Shown here one piece after another: positions 24,627 to 33,163 of a stretch of 36,010 nucleotides of DNA (within the stretch, counting starts at the first letter, position 1; each line of letters opens with the position of its first letter). Made by a program: the position numbers and the translations under genes. This stretch comes from Bacteroidales bacterium. Lineage in GTDB: Bacteria > Bacteroidota > Bacteroidia > Bacteroidales > JAFGUD01. The stretch is from contig JAFGXO010000070.1 of NCBI GenBank assembly GCA_016936595.1, positions 1 through 36,010 on the forward strand, given 5' to 3'. The notes under the pieces were generated by a model that ran no database searches, was not told the origin of the DNA, and saw nothing but the letters and a program-made list of their open reading frames with translations.

Positions 24627-26054
24627 TTAAATATAATTCTGAATAAAATTCACCAACAACCTTACAGGAGTGCCGGTTGCCCCTACTCCACGATAATCTG
24701 TTTTTGTTTCTAAAAATGCAGAAGGAGCAATATCTAAATGTACCCAAGGATAATCGGTAAAATGTTCTAAAAATTTAGCGGCAGAAATATGACCGGCATA
24801 AGCACCGCCAATATTTTTTATGTCGGCAATTTTAGATTTTAAGCCTTCGCCGTACTCTTCCCATAAAGGAAATTCAATCAATCTTTCGTGAGTGTAATCT
24901 GCTGATTTATAGAGTTTTTTTGTGATGTTTTTATTTGTTTTTGCCATCATCGCAGTGGCAAAAGTTCCAATAGCGCCAACTGCTGCACCTGTTAAAGTAG
25001 CTATATCAATTACTAATTCGGGTGAATATTTTTGAGCATAACTTAATGCGTCGGCTAAAATTAATCGCCCTTCGGCATCAGTGTTTAAAACCTCTACGGT
25101 CATGCCATTGTGCATTTTAATTACATCTCCGGTAACATAACCGTCTTTGCCAATTAAATTATCAGTTGCCGGAACTAAACCAATTACATGAACAGGCAGT
25201 TTTAATTTTGCAATAGCGTATAATGTGCCAACAACAGCAGCAGCACCAGCCATATCGGACTTCATATTGTCCATGTATTTTCCGGGCTTTAAATTATAAC
25301 CTCCTGTGTCAAAAACTATTCCTTTACCTACTAAAATCAAAGGCTTTTTGTTTTTCGCATCTTCGGGCTTCCATTCTAAAATAGAAAAAGTTGGAGGTAT
25401 TTTACTTGCTCGGTTAACTGCAAGTAAACCGCCCATTTTAAGAGCTTCTATTTGTTTTTTATTCAAAACTTCGGCCGTAAAACCTGCTATTGTTGATAAT
25501 TTTTTAATACGATTTGATAAATCAACAGAATTTAAACCCGAAAAAGGTTCATTTACTAAATCTCGAGTAACAAATACGCCTTCAATTATTGTTTGTAACG
25601 ATTTAGTATTTTGCTCTGTTGCTTTTTTTTCTCTAATTTGTATTGTTTTCAATACTTCTTTTTTATTTTCAATATCTTTAGTAAAATATTTTAAAAACGT
25701 ATAATTACTTAGCATTAAGCCTTCGATAAATGCGTTATAAAGACAGAAATCAAAAACATCATTACTTACACAAACATCTTCAATTTGTTTTTTTCTTATC
25801 AAAGAGAAAACTTTATAAGCTAAACTTCTAAAATTTTCTTTATTTTCGTCAGTTTTTGAAGTTTCGGCAAAAATCAAAAACACGTAACGTGAATATTGAT
25901 TTATTTCAATTATTTTATCGTTATTTTTAATTGATTTTTTTATAAATTTCAACTCATCTTCAGAGAATTTCCACTCTTTTAAGGAAGCGTTTTTCTCAGA
26001 AAGAATAATTAGATTTGAATTTTTTGATGTTTTTTTAATTATTGATAATTTCAT
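24627..26054 (-). CDS. M17 leucyl aminopeptidase
   Basis: This cytosolic two-metal exopeptidase of the PepA family removes N-terminal residues, often Leu, from peptides. The catalytic domain (about 160-475) shows the metal ligands Lys244, Asp249 ([10 protein letters not shown]), Asp267 (KSDMAGA), Asp326 and Glu328, and the catalytic Lys256 and Arg330 in NTDAEGRL, the family signature. The N-terminal domain (about 1-150) is variable, as usual. The length of 475 aa is normal. It lies between purD (25 bases upstream) and lpxD (5 bases downstream), so it is probably co-transcribed with the lipid A genes. Confidence 0.94.
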   Translation of the reverse strand: MKLSIIKKTSKNSNLIILSEKNASLKEWKFSEDELKFIKKSIKNNDKIIEINQYSRYVFLIFAETSKTDENKENFRSLAYKVFSLIRKKQIEDVCVSNDVFDFCLYNAFIEGLMLSNYTFLKYFTKDIENKKEVLKTIQIREKKATEQNTKSLQTIIEGVFVTRDLVNEPFSGLNSVDLSNRIKKLSTIAGFTAEVLNKKQIEALKMGGLLAVNRASKIPPTFSILEWKPEDAKNKKPLILVGKGIVFDTGGYNLKPGKYMDNMKSDMAGAAAVVGTLYAIAKLKLPVHVIGLVPATDNLIGKDGYVTGDVIKMHNGMTVEVLNTDAEGRLILADALSYAQKYSPELVIDIATLTGAAVGAIGTFATAMMAKTNKNITKKLYKSADYTHERLIEFPLWEEYGEGLKSKIADIKNIGGAYAGHISAAKFLEHFTDYPWVHLDIAPSAFLETKTDYRGVGATGTPVRLLVNFIQNYI

Positions 26055-26079
26055 AATTCTTATGATTTAAAAAATCGGT

Positions 26080-27348
26080 TTAAACTAAATCTAAGCCGAT
26101 ATCGTTTCTAAAATATTTTTTATAAAAAGTAACTTTATTAACATCAGAATAAGCAATTTTGCGTGCAGATACAATATTTTTATCTAAAGCAGTTACAGTA
26201 ATAACCCTTCCTCCGTTTGTTAATAATTTTCCGTTTTCAAACTTAGTTCCGGCATGAATAAACAAAGTATTATTTGTTGGTTCTTGTATATTTATTTCAA
26301 TATTTTTTTCGTATTTTTCAGGATATCCGCCCGAGGCTAATACAATAGTTAAAGCTGTTTGGTCAGAAATTTTGAGCTGATAATTTTCAATATTTTCATC
26401 GGCTATCGACAACATCATTTCGGCAAAATCAGATTCAATTCTGGGCAAAACAACCTGAGTTTCGGGGTCGCCTAAACGCACATTATATTCAATTACATAA
26501 GGCTCGTTATCAACTTTAATAAGCCCTAAAAATATGAAGCCTTTGTAGTCTATTTTGTCGTTTTTTAAACCCGCTATTGTTGGTTTTATAATTTTATTTT
26601 CAACTTTAGCCATAAAAACCTCATCGGCAAAAGGAACAGGTGAAACAGCTCCCATTCCGCCTGTATTTAAACCTGTATCATTGTCGCCTATGCGTTTATA
26701 ATCTTTAGAATTTGGCAGAATTTTATAATTACACCCATCTGTAATAACAAAAACAGAAAGTTCAATGCCATCTAAAAACTCTTCGATTACAACATTTTTA
26801 CCGGCAGTTCCAAATTTCCCGGAAAACATAAGTTGCAATTCATGCTTTGCTGCATCAATTTCATTTAAAATAAGAACACCTTTACCGGCAGCAAGTCCAT
26901 CAGCTTTAATGACATAAGGTGGTTTTAATTCTTGAAGAAAATTTACGGCTTCGGTAAGTTCTGAACTTGAAAAAGATTTGTAACGTGCTGTGGGGATTGA
27001 ATTTTTAATCATAAATTCTTTAGCAAAAGTTTTACTTCCTTCAAGCATAGCACCTTTTTGCGAAGGACCCACAATTTTTAGATTTTTATTTTTTTTCGCT
27101 TTTAAAAAATCAACTAATCCATTTACTAAGGGATCTTCGGGACCAATAATAACAAGCTCAATGTTATTTTTAATTATCTCGTTATAAATAGCTTCAAAGT
27201 CATCTAAACTAATACCAATATTTTCACCTATTGCATTTGTGCCTCCATTACCGGGAGCAAAAAACACCTTATTAATTATATTGCTTTTAGACAACTTCCA
27301 ACCTATAGTATATTCCCGACCACCTGAGCCAATAACAAGAGCTTTCAT
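26080..27348 (-). CDS. purD: Phosphoribosylamine-glycine ligase
   Basis: This ATP-grasp enzyme joins glycine to 5-phosphoribosylamine, forming GAR in step two of purine synthesis. Signatures are the N-terminal VIGSGGREYTIGWKL (the family has GGREHA, here REYT), FAPGNGGT, GPEDPLVNGL, the ATP-grasp core KADGLAAGKGVLI and the metal-site LGDPETQVVLPRI. The length of 422 aa is normal. It is the first gene of the minus-strand run that continues through the aminopeptidase into the lipid A genes. The upstream region shows no clear promoter box on this strand. Confidence 0.96.
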   Translation of the reverse strand: MKALVIGSGGREYTIGWKLSKSNIINKVFFAPGNGGTNAIGENIGISLDDFEAIYNEIIKNNIELVIIGPEDPLVNGLVDFLKAKKNKNLKIVGPSQKGAMLEGSKTFAKEFMIKNSIPTARYKSFSSSELTEAVNFLQELKPPYVIKADGLAAGKGVLILNEIDAAKHELQLMFSGKFGTAGKNVVIEEFLDGIELSVFVITDGCNYKILPNSKDYKRIGDNDTGLNTGGMGAVSPVPFADEVFMAKVENKIIKPTIAGLKNDKIDYKGFIFLGLIKVDNEPYVIEYNVRLGDPETQVVLPRIESDFAEMMLSIADENIENYQLKISDQTALTIVLASGGYPEKYEKNIEINIQEPTNNTLFIHAGTKFENGKLLTNGGRVITVTALDKNIVSARKIAYSDVNKVTFYKKYFRNDIGLDLV

Positions 27349-27651
27349 TTTAAATTTTTTGTAAAAAATACATGTTTATAAAATACAGTTTATGCAATAA
27401 AATTTAACCCAAAACAAGATAATTCGTTGTTTTAATTTGAATATGTGTTGTTTTAGAAAGATTTTACGACAATGGTTGCAATTTAAGTGCTTACAAATGT
27501 ATATTATTTTTAAGAAAATCAAAATTTTTAAGTGATAGAATTGCTCAAATATCTGTTATTCAAGTTAGAATAATTTAGCTTACAATAAATTCATTTTACA
27601 AAATATATCGCAATATTTTAAGCATTACTATATATTTGCAAAAAAATAAAG
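27349..27651. other. Intergenic region between divergent purD and the YhbP-like gene
   Basis: This 303-base stretch contains no gene. It holds a perfect 7-9-7 inverted repeat, AAAACAA (27411-27417) and TTGTTTT (27427-27433), 63 bases upstream of purD, and a -7 box for the plus-strand gene at 27631-27638. No purine riboswitch is recognisable. Confidence 0.45.
27631..27638 (+). promoter_or_regulatory. Putative -7 box of the YhbP-like gene
   Basis: TATATTTG fits TAnnTTTG and lies only 13 bases before the ATG, which would give a very short leader. There is no TTG at the usual -33 distance. Confidence 0.4.
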
Positions 27652-28092
27652 ATGAAATTAGAACATCGAGTTGTTGAATTTATAAAAGAACATCATGTTT
27701 TAACACTTTCAACGGCTGTTAACAATATCCCGTATTCTTGTAATTGTTTTTATACTTATTTCGAAGAAGACAATGTAATTATTTGCACATCTGACTATAA
27801 TACAAAACACATCAAAGATGCTCAACAGAATAATAATGTGAGTGGCAGCATTGTACTTGAAACATCAATAGTTGGAAAGATACAAGGCATTCAATTTAAT
27901 GGCATTATGATCGAAGCAACCGATATATTATTCAAAAAATACAAAAAAGCCTATTTAAAACGTTTTCCTTTTGCAATACTAAAAAATACCGCTCTATGGA
28001 TTATTGATTTAACTTTTATTAAAATGACAGACAACAGGTTAGGTTTTGGGAAAAAAATAATATGGGAAAAAAACTTTAACGATGCTATATAA
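27652..28092 (+). CDS. YhbP-like (UPF0306) flavin-binding-type protein
   Basis: This 146 aa protein resembles E. coli YhbP (UPF0306 family), a relative of pyridoxamine 5'-phosphate oxidases with the split-barrel fold. The best match is the C terminus, FIKMTDNRLGFGKKIIW (about 123-139), where YhbP has nearly the same residues. IQGIQFNG (about 81-88) and the start EHHVLTLST (about 14-22) also fit. No enzyme activity is established for the family that I know of; flavin binding is inferred from the fold. The last 11 bases overlap the following SGNH hydrolase gene, so the two are probably co-translated. Confidence 0.8.
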   Translation: MKLEHRVVEFIKEHHVLTLSTAVNNIPYSCNCFYTYFEEDNVIICTSDYNTKHIKDAQQNNNVSGSIVLETSIVGKIQGIQFNGIMIEATDILFKKYKKAYLKRFPFAILKNTALWIIDLTFIKMTDNRLGFGKKIIWEKNFNDAI

Positions 28093-28684
28093 AAATCAAT
28101 TTAAAAAATTTGATATTGAAGATCAAAAATCTTTTCCGGAAGATGATCTGAATTTATTTGTTGGGAGTTCAACATTTAGGCGTTGGACTAACTTACAGGA
28201 AGATTTTTTGCCGAAAAAAACTTTAAACAGAGGTTTTGGAGGTTCAACAATGGAGCAACTTTTGATGTTTAATGAACAATTAATTACTAAATATAAATTC
28301 AAAAAAATTTTTATTTACGAAGGAGATAATGATGTTGGAAGAAAACCCGAAAAAATACCTATTATTTTAGAACAATTTAAAAAATTAGTAGCCATAATCC
28401 ACGAGCATCAACCCGAGGCTCAAATAAATTATTTGTCAATAAAATGTTCTCCTTTTAGAGAAAAAAACTGTGAAAACTATAAAAACTCAAACATTGTATT
28501 TAAAAATTATTGTGAAACAGAAAAATATTTGAATTTTATTGATATAACTAAAGCTCTTACAGATGAAAATGGCGAAATAATAAGAGAATTTTTTAACGAA
28601 AAAGATGGAATTCATCCCAGCGAAAAAGGATATAAAATTCTTGCAAAAATATTGATGCCGCATTTATATCCTGTTGAAAATTAA
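28082..28684 (+). CDS. SGNH/GDSL-family hydrolase
   Basis: This is an esterase-like enzyme of the SGNH hydrolase fold. All four blocks are visible: block I FVGSSTFRRW (26-35) with Ser30 as likely nucleophile; block II Gly in NRGFGG (49-54); block III GDND (81-84) with Asn83; and block V DGIH (175-178) with catalytic Asp175 and His178. The length of 200 aa is normal for a single domain. There is no signal peptide, so it is probably cytoplasmic. The substrate is unknown; relatives include esterases, lysophospholipases and sugar deacetylases. The start ATG lies inside the end of the YhbP-like gene (11-base overlap). Confidence 0.85.
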   Translation: MLYKNQFKKFDIEDQKSFPEDDLNLFVGSSTFRRWTNLQEDFLPKKTLNRGFGGSTMEQLLMFNEQLITKYKFKKIFIYEGDNDVGRKPEKIPIILEQFKKLVAIIHEHQPEAQINYLSIKCSPFREKNCENYKNSNIVFKNYCETEKYLNFIDITKALTDENGEIIREFFNEKDGIHPSEKGYKILAKILMPHLYPVEN

Positions 28685-28724
28685 TGCCTAATTCAAATAT
28701 TTTCTGAAAAAAAATTAATAAATT

Positions 28725-28754
28725 TTGAAAAATAAACTGATAATCATAGCTTTG
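28725..28754 (+). promoter_or_regulatory. Promoter of the cyclophilin lipoprotein gene
   Basis: TTG (28725-28727, part of TTTTG) is followed after 19 bases by TAGCTTTG (28747-28754), a good TTG/TAnnTTTG pair at the usual spacing. The start codon is 63 bases downstream of the -7 box. Confidence 0.55.
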
Positions 28755-28817
28755 TAAAACTTTAAAAAAACAGTTTTTCAATTTAAACATCTGACTAACA
28801 ATAAAATAATCAAGAAA

Positions 28818-29582
28818 ATGAAAACAATAAAAATTTTATCGTGGGTTTTACTGTTAAATATATTTGTAACAACCTCATGTACTCAGGATCAAAGTGTTAA
28901 CACTTCTGCAACAACTGACAATAACACAACAACTACCACTACAATAACAAATACAAACAATTCAAGTCAAATAAACACATCTAATCAAACAGAAACTATG
29001 GTACTTATTAAAACTACAATGGGAGACATGAAAATAAAGTTATACAACGGAACTCCCTATCATAGAGACAATTTTATAAAATTAGTGAACCAAGGATATT
29101 ACAACGGTTTATTATTTCATCGAGTAATAGAAGAATTCATGATTCAAGGAGGTGATCCTGATTCAAAAAATGCTTCGGCAAATGCTCAACTTGGCAGCGG
29201 CGGTCCCGGATATACACTTCCTGCCGAAATTTCACCCGATTATTTCCACAAAAAAGGAGCTTTAAGTGCAGCACGTACAGGCGATCAAGGAAACCCTACT
29301 CGTCGTTCTTCGGGTTCTCAATTTTACGTAGTTACCGGTAAAGTTTACACTGATGCTGAACTTGATATGATTGAACAAAGAATGTTTACTAAATTTTCTG
29401 ATGCTCAAAGACAATCTTACACTACTGTTGGCGGAACTCCTTTTTTAGATGCTCAGTACACTGTTTTTGGCGAAGTTATTGAAGGTATTAACGTTGCTGT
29501 TAATATTTCTAAAGTTGCTAAAAATGCTCAGGATCGTCCAACTCAAGATGTTAAAATAATTTCGATGGAAGTAGTTGAATAG
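28818..29582 (+). CDS. Lipoprotein peptidyl-prolyl cis-trans isomerase (cyclophilin type)
   Basis: This is a periplasmic or outer-membrane-anchored folding enzyme that speeds cis-trans isomerisation of X-Pro bonds. A signal sequence ends TTSC, with Cys21 as the lipid anchor. A Thr/Asn/Ser-rich flexible linker (about 25-58) leads to the cyclophilin domain (about 60-254): VLIKTTMGDMKIKLY, the active-site segment FHRVIEEFMIQGGDP with the catalytic Arg, GSQFYVVTG, and FGEVIEG near the end. An insertion of about 35 residues (GKVYTDAELDMIEQRMF onward) separates the last two motifs, as in related Bacteroidota lipoproteins. It is transcribed alone from its own promoter, with 16-base direct repeats just after the stop codon. 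Confidence 0.93.
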   Translation: MKTIKILSWVLLLNIFVTTSCTQDQSVNTSATTDNNTTTTTTITNTNNSSQINTSNQTETMVLIKTTMGDMKIKLYNGTPYHRDNFIKLVNQGYYNGLLFHRVIEEFMIQGGDPDSKNASANAQLGSGGPGYTLPAEISPDYFHKKGALSAARTGDQGNPTRRSSGSQFYVVTGKVYTDAELDMIEQRMFTKFSDAQRQSYTTVGGTPFLDAQYTVFGEVIEGINVAVNISKVAKNAQDRPTQDVKIISMEVVE

Positions 29583-29620
29583 TTGAAAGTTCATAAAATT
29601 GAAAGTTTGTAAAGTTGAAA
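29583..29620 (+). repeat. Short tandem repeat, 16-base unit
   Basis: Two 16-base units (29583-29598 and 29599-29614), each beginning TTGAAAGTT and differing at three positions, are followed by a partial third TTGAAA (29615-29620). The array starts directly after the stop codon of the cyclophilin gene. Confidence 0.6.
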
Positions 29621-29652
29621 AAAGAATAAAGATATTTATGCTTTGTTGCTAT

Positions 29653-29660
29653 TAATTTTG
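29653..29660 (+). promoter_or_regulatory. Putative -7 box of pheS
   Basis: TAATTTTG fits TAnnTTTG and lies 35 bases before the ATG. No TTG lies at the usual -33 spacing. Confidence 0.35.
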
Positions 29661-29695
29661 CAAACTTTTATTATAATAATTTTAATGCAAAAATC

Positions 29696-30715
29696 ATGAT
29701 TGATAAAATTAAAGCCCATATAGAAGAAGTAAAAAAGTTTTCGGCCTCAAAAATTGAAGAAGTTGAAGCATTTAAGAACAAATTCTTGTCTAAAAAAAAT
29801 GGCGTATTAACCGGATTTTTTACTGAATTTAAAAATATTCCGGCCGAACAAAAAAAAGATTTAGGACAAGTATTAAATACTCTGAAATTATCGGTTGAAA
29901 ATAAAATTACAGAATTAAAAGGAAAAATTGAAGAAAATTCAGATAAAAATATTGATATAGATTTATCGCTGCCGGGAGAAAATATTAGTTTAGGAAGTTT
30001 ACATCCAATAACTGTTGTTAGACGCGAAATATTGGATATTTTTGAAAGAATAGGTTTTGTTACAATTGAAACACCCGAAATTGACGACGATTGGCATAAT
30101 TTTACTGCTTTAAATTTTCCACCCGAACACCCTGCCAGAGACATGCAAGATACTTTTTTTGTTGAAAAAAATCAATCTGCAGTAATAAGAACTCACACTT
30201 CTAATGGGCAAATTAGATACATGGAAAATCATAAACCTCCTTTAAAAGTTGTTATTCCGGGCAGAACCTACCGAAATGAAGACATTTCTGCTCGATCTCA
30301 CTTTATGTTTCATCAAATTGAAGCACTTTTTGTTGATGAAAATGTTTCGTTTATAGACCTTAAACAAACTCTTTTGTATTTTGCTAAGGAATTTTTCGGG
30401 CACAAAACTAAAGTTCGTTTCCGTCCGTCGTACTTTCCTTTTACTGAACCCTCTGCTGAAGTTGATGTTACTTGTTCTATTTGTGGCGGCGAAGGTTGCA
30501 ATGTTTGTAAATATACCGGTTGGTTAGAAATTCTTGGCAGCGGAATGGTAGATCCTAACGTGCTTGAAAACTTAGGTATTGATAGTAAAAAATATTCAGG
30601 ATACGCTTTTGGATTAGGAATTGAACGTATTACAATGCTCAGATACGGCGTTAAAGATATTAGATATTTCTTTGAAAACGATGTAAGATTTTTATCTCAA
30701 TTTGAAAATATTTAA
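29696..30715 (+). CDS. pheS: Phenylalanyl-tRNA synthetase alpha subunit
   Basis: This is the catalytic subunit of the class II alpha2-beta2 synthetase that charges tRNA-Phe. An N-terminal helical coiled-coil arm (about 1-85) precedes the core, with HPARDMQDTFFV, RTHTSNGQIRYM, GRTYRNEDISARSHFMFHQIE (motif 2 region), FRPSYFPFTEPSAEVDV, and motif 3 GFGLGIERITML-like, here AFGLGIERITMLRYG. CSICGGEGCNVC at about 261-272 gives two CxxC pairs, a probable zinc knuckle known from other bacterial PheS proteins. The length of 339 aa is normal. The beta subunit gene pheT is not adjacent: tyrS follows, 114 bases downstream. Confidence 0.97.
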   Translation: MIDKIKAHIEEVKKFSASKIEEVEAFKNKFLSKKNGVLTGFFTEFKNIPAEQKKDLGQVLNTLKLSVENKITELKGKIEENSDKNIDIDLSLPGENISLGSLHPITVVRREILDIFERIGFVTIETPEIDDDWHNFTALNFPPEHPARDMQDTFFVEKNQSAVIRTHTSNGQIRYMENHKPPLKVVIPGRTYRNEDISARSHFMFHQIEALFVDENVSFIDLKQTLLYFAKEFFGHKTKVRFRPSYFPFTEPSAEVDVTCSICGGEGCNVCKYTGWLEILGSGMVDPNVLENLGIDSKKYSGYAFGLGIERITMLRYGVKDIRYFFENDVRFLSQFENI

Positions 30716-30718
30716 TTT

Positions 30719-30746
30719 GAATTAAGAATTAGAAATTAAAAATTAA
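30719..30746 (+). repeat. Heptanucleotide tandem array after pheS
   Basis: Four 7-base units in exact register (GAATTAA, GAATTAG, AAATTAA, AAATTAA) begin three bases after the pheS stop codon. Base composition makes some repetition expected, but the register is unbroken. Confidence 0.6.
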
Positions 30747-30829
30747 TTTTTCTAATTACACTTAAAATAAACTTTTAACTTGCAAGTAATCAGCAATTTA
30801 TATTCAAACAACATTCTAAACAAATTATA

Positions 30830-32125
30830 ATGCCAAATAAAAATTTTGTAGAAGAACTTAAATGGCGTGGTCTTTTGCACGACATTACACCAAACGCCGA
30901 AGAAATTTTATCAAAAGAAAATTCGGTTGGATATATTGGTATTGACCCAACTGCCGACAGCCTGCATATTGGGCACCTTGTTGGTGTTATGGTTATGAAA
31001 CATTTTCAAAATGCCGGACACAAACCTATTATTGTTGTTGGTGGAGCTACCGGAATGATTGGAGATCCCTCGGGCAAAAGTGAGGAGCGTAATTTATTGG
31101 ACGAAAAAGCTTTACGATACAACGAAGAAGCTCTTAAAAAACAAATTTCTCATTTTATTAACTTCTCCGATGAAGCTGAAAATCAAGCTATTTTAGTAAA
31201 CAACTACGATTGGACTAAAGATTACTCCTTTTTAGATTTTAACCGCGATTTTGGCAAACATCTCACTATTAGTTATATGTTGTCTAAAGATTCGGTTAAA
31301 CAACGAATAGCCTCTAAATCAGGCATTTCTTTTACAGAATTTACTTACCAATTATTACAAGGCTACGATTTTTATCACCTTTATCACAAATATAATTGCA
31401 AATTTCAACTTGGCGGATCTGACCAATGGGGTAATATTACTACCGGAATAGAATTAATTCGCCGAAAATCGGCAAATGAAGCTTACGGAATTACTGTGCC
31501 CTTAATTACAAAAGCTGACGGCAAAAAATTTGGGAAAACAGAAAAAGGCAATATTTGGCTTTCGCCGGAAAAAACTACTCCTTACGAATTTTACCAATTT
31601 TTTATGAATACTGCTGATGAAGATGCCGAGAAATTTATCAGAATTTTTTCTTTTAAAAGTCGTGAAGTATTAGAAACAATTATTGCAGAACATAACGCAG
31701 AACCTCACAAAAGAATTGTACAAAAAGCTCTTGCAGATGAACTTACAGCTACTGTTCATGGACAAACTGAACTCCAAAATGCTATTGATGCCAGTAATAT
31801 TTTGTTTGGTAAAGGCACAAAAGAATCTCTGTCTAAACTTAACGCTAAAACTTTTGAACAAATTTTTGACGGAGTTGCAAGTTTTGAAATTGCTAAGGAT
31901 TTATTAACGGAAGGAATTAATATTATTGAACTTCTTGCCGAAAAAACAGCAGTATTTGCGTCAAAAGGAGAATGCCGGAGACTAATGAAAGACAATGGTT
32001 TAAGCATAAATCAAGAAAAACAAAATGATGCAAACTATACTTTCACTCAAGCAGATTTAATAAACGATAAATATATTTTAATCAGAAAAGGAAAGAAAAA
32101 CTATTCTTATATTATTGTTAAATAA
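30830..32125 (+). CDS. tyrS: Tyrosyl-tRNA synthetase
   Basis: This class I synthetase charges tRNA-Tyr. The Rossmann catalytic domain has YIGIDPTADSLHIGHL, with HIGH at 46-49, GGATGMIGDPSGKSEER, the tyrosine-binding QLLQGYDFYHL and GGSDQWGNI, and KFGKT (233-237) as the KMSKS loop. A helical anticodon-binding domain follows, and then a C-terminal S4-like RNA-binding domain (about 360-431, SKGECRRLMKDNGLSIN). The length of 431 aa is normal. It is 6 bases ahead of the Wzz-like gene, so the polysaccharide genes probably share its transcript. Confidence 0.97.
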   Translation: MPNKNFVEELKWRGLLHDITPNAEEILSKENSVGYIGIDPTADSLHIGHLVGVMVMKHFQNAGHKPIIVVGGATGMIGDPSGKSEERNLLDEKALRYNEEALKKQISHFINFSDEAENQAILVNNYDWTKDYSFLDFNRDFGKHLTISYMLSKDSVKQRIASKSGISFTEFTYQLLQGYDFYHLYHKYNCKFQLGGSDQWGNITTGIELIRRKSANEAYGITVPLITKADGKKFGKTEKGNIWLSPEKTTPYEFYQFFMNTADEDAEKFIRIFSFKSREVLETIIAEHNAEPHKRIVQKALADELTATVHGQTELQNAIDASNILFGKGTKESLSKLNAKTFEQIFDGVASFEIAKDLLTEGINIIELLAEKTAVFASKGECRRLMKDNGLSINQEKQNDANYTFTQADLINDKYILIRKGKKNYSYIIVK

Positions 32126-32131
32126 AACATA

Positions 32132-33157
32132 ATGGAAAATCAAAAAAATTTTGACACATTAGATATTTTTGTGTACCTGTGGAAGAAAAAAATTCCTATT
32201 ATTTTAATTACTTTTGTTGGAGCCGTAGCATCAATCATAATATCGTTAATGCTTCCTAATTATTACAAAGCAACAACTGTATTGTTCCCAACAACATTTC
32301 TTTCACCTTCAACAAGTTTACTACATATATCAATAAACCAAGAAACCGATCCTGGAATTATCGGAAACGAAGACGATTTAGAAAGAATGCTTCAATTATT
32401 ACAATCGGATTTTATTACAAATAGTATCATTCAAAAATTTAATTTAATTGAACATTACGAAATTTCGCCAGATGATCCTCACCTGATAAATAAAGTCAAA
32501 AAAACATACCAAAGTTATGTTAGCTTTAACAAAACACCATACCAAGGTGCTACAATTTCGGTAATTGATATAGATCCGCAACTTGCAGCTGATATTGCAA
32601 ATGAAATTTCGGCTCTTTTTGATACTTTAGTATCTGAAATGCAACATCAAAGAAATAAGGAAATGTATTTAATTGCTAAAAATGCTTATGAAAATGAAGT
32701 TGCTTCAATTGAGATTTTAGAAGATTCCTTAGATACCTACAGACAACTTGGTATTTTAGATTATTTTAAAGAAATTGACAGATACAGCGAAGGTTACGCA
32801 AAAGCAATTGGAGCAAACACTCTTACAACTCAAAACAGAGCACTTTTTGAAGAAAAATTTGAACTATTTCAAAAATACGGACAAGAATTTTATTCAATCA
32901 CCGCTCAAATAAACTCTCGCAGAGTTAGAGCAGCCGATTTGCACGTTAATTTAATTCAAGCCGAACAAAATCTAAAACAAGAGGTTACTCATAAATACGT
33001 TATTAGTTATGCCGAAAAACCCGACAAAAAAACATCGCCTAAAAGATCTTTTATTGTAGTTTTTGCTACTTTAGGTGCTTTTGTTTTTGCCTTAGCAATG
33101 ATTTTATTGCTCGACTTTTATAAAGATTTAAAAATTCGTTTACAAAACGAAAAATAA
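32132..33157 (+). CDS. Wzz-family polysaccharide chain-length regulator
   Basis: This inner-membrane protein of the polysaccharide co-polymerase (Wzz) family sets the length of O-antigen or capsule chains made by a Wzy polymerase. It has the two-helix layout: TM1 at about 18-38 (VYLWKKKIPIILITFVGAV), a large periplasmic region (about 40-300) with a helical, coiled-coil-prone stretch at about 170-290, and TM2 at about 307-330. A proline-containing segment (EKPDKKTSPKRS) precedes TM2, as in Wzz. The short tail lacks the Walker ATPase/Tyr-kinase domain of Wzc, so it is the kinase-free type. It sits between tyrS and the ligase/polymerase gene. Confidence 0.88.
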   Translation: MENQKNFDTLDIFVYLWKKKIPIILITFVGAVASIIISLMLPNYYKATTVLFPTTFLSPSTSLLHISINQETDPGIIGNEDDLERMLQLLQSDFITNSIIQKFNLIEHYEISPDDPHLINKVKKTYQSYVSFNKTPYQGATISVIDIDPQLAADIANEISALFDTLVSEMQHQRNKEMYLIAKNAYENEVASIEILEDSLDTYRQLGILDYFKEIDRYSEGYAKAIGANTLTTQNRALFEEKFELFQKYGQEFYSITAQINSRRVRAADLHVNLIQAEQNLKQEVTHKYVISYAEKPDKKTSPKRSFIVVFATLGAFVFALAMILLLDFYKDLKIRLQNEK

Positions 33158-33163
33158 ACCAAT

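Noticed and set aside
24622-24747. A 42-codon in-frame extension upstream of lpxD
   Set aside because: It overlaps the end of the aminopeptidase gene, is rich in Cys, Arg and Phe unlike LpxD, and the family N terminus begins at the ATG at 24621.
25306-25704. A 132-codon open frame opposite the aminopeptidase gene
   Set aside because: It lies entirely within a well-supported coding region on the other strand and shows no recognisable domain.
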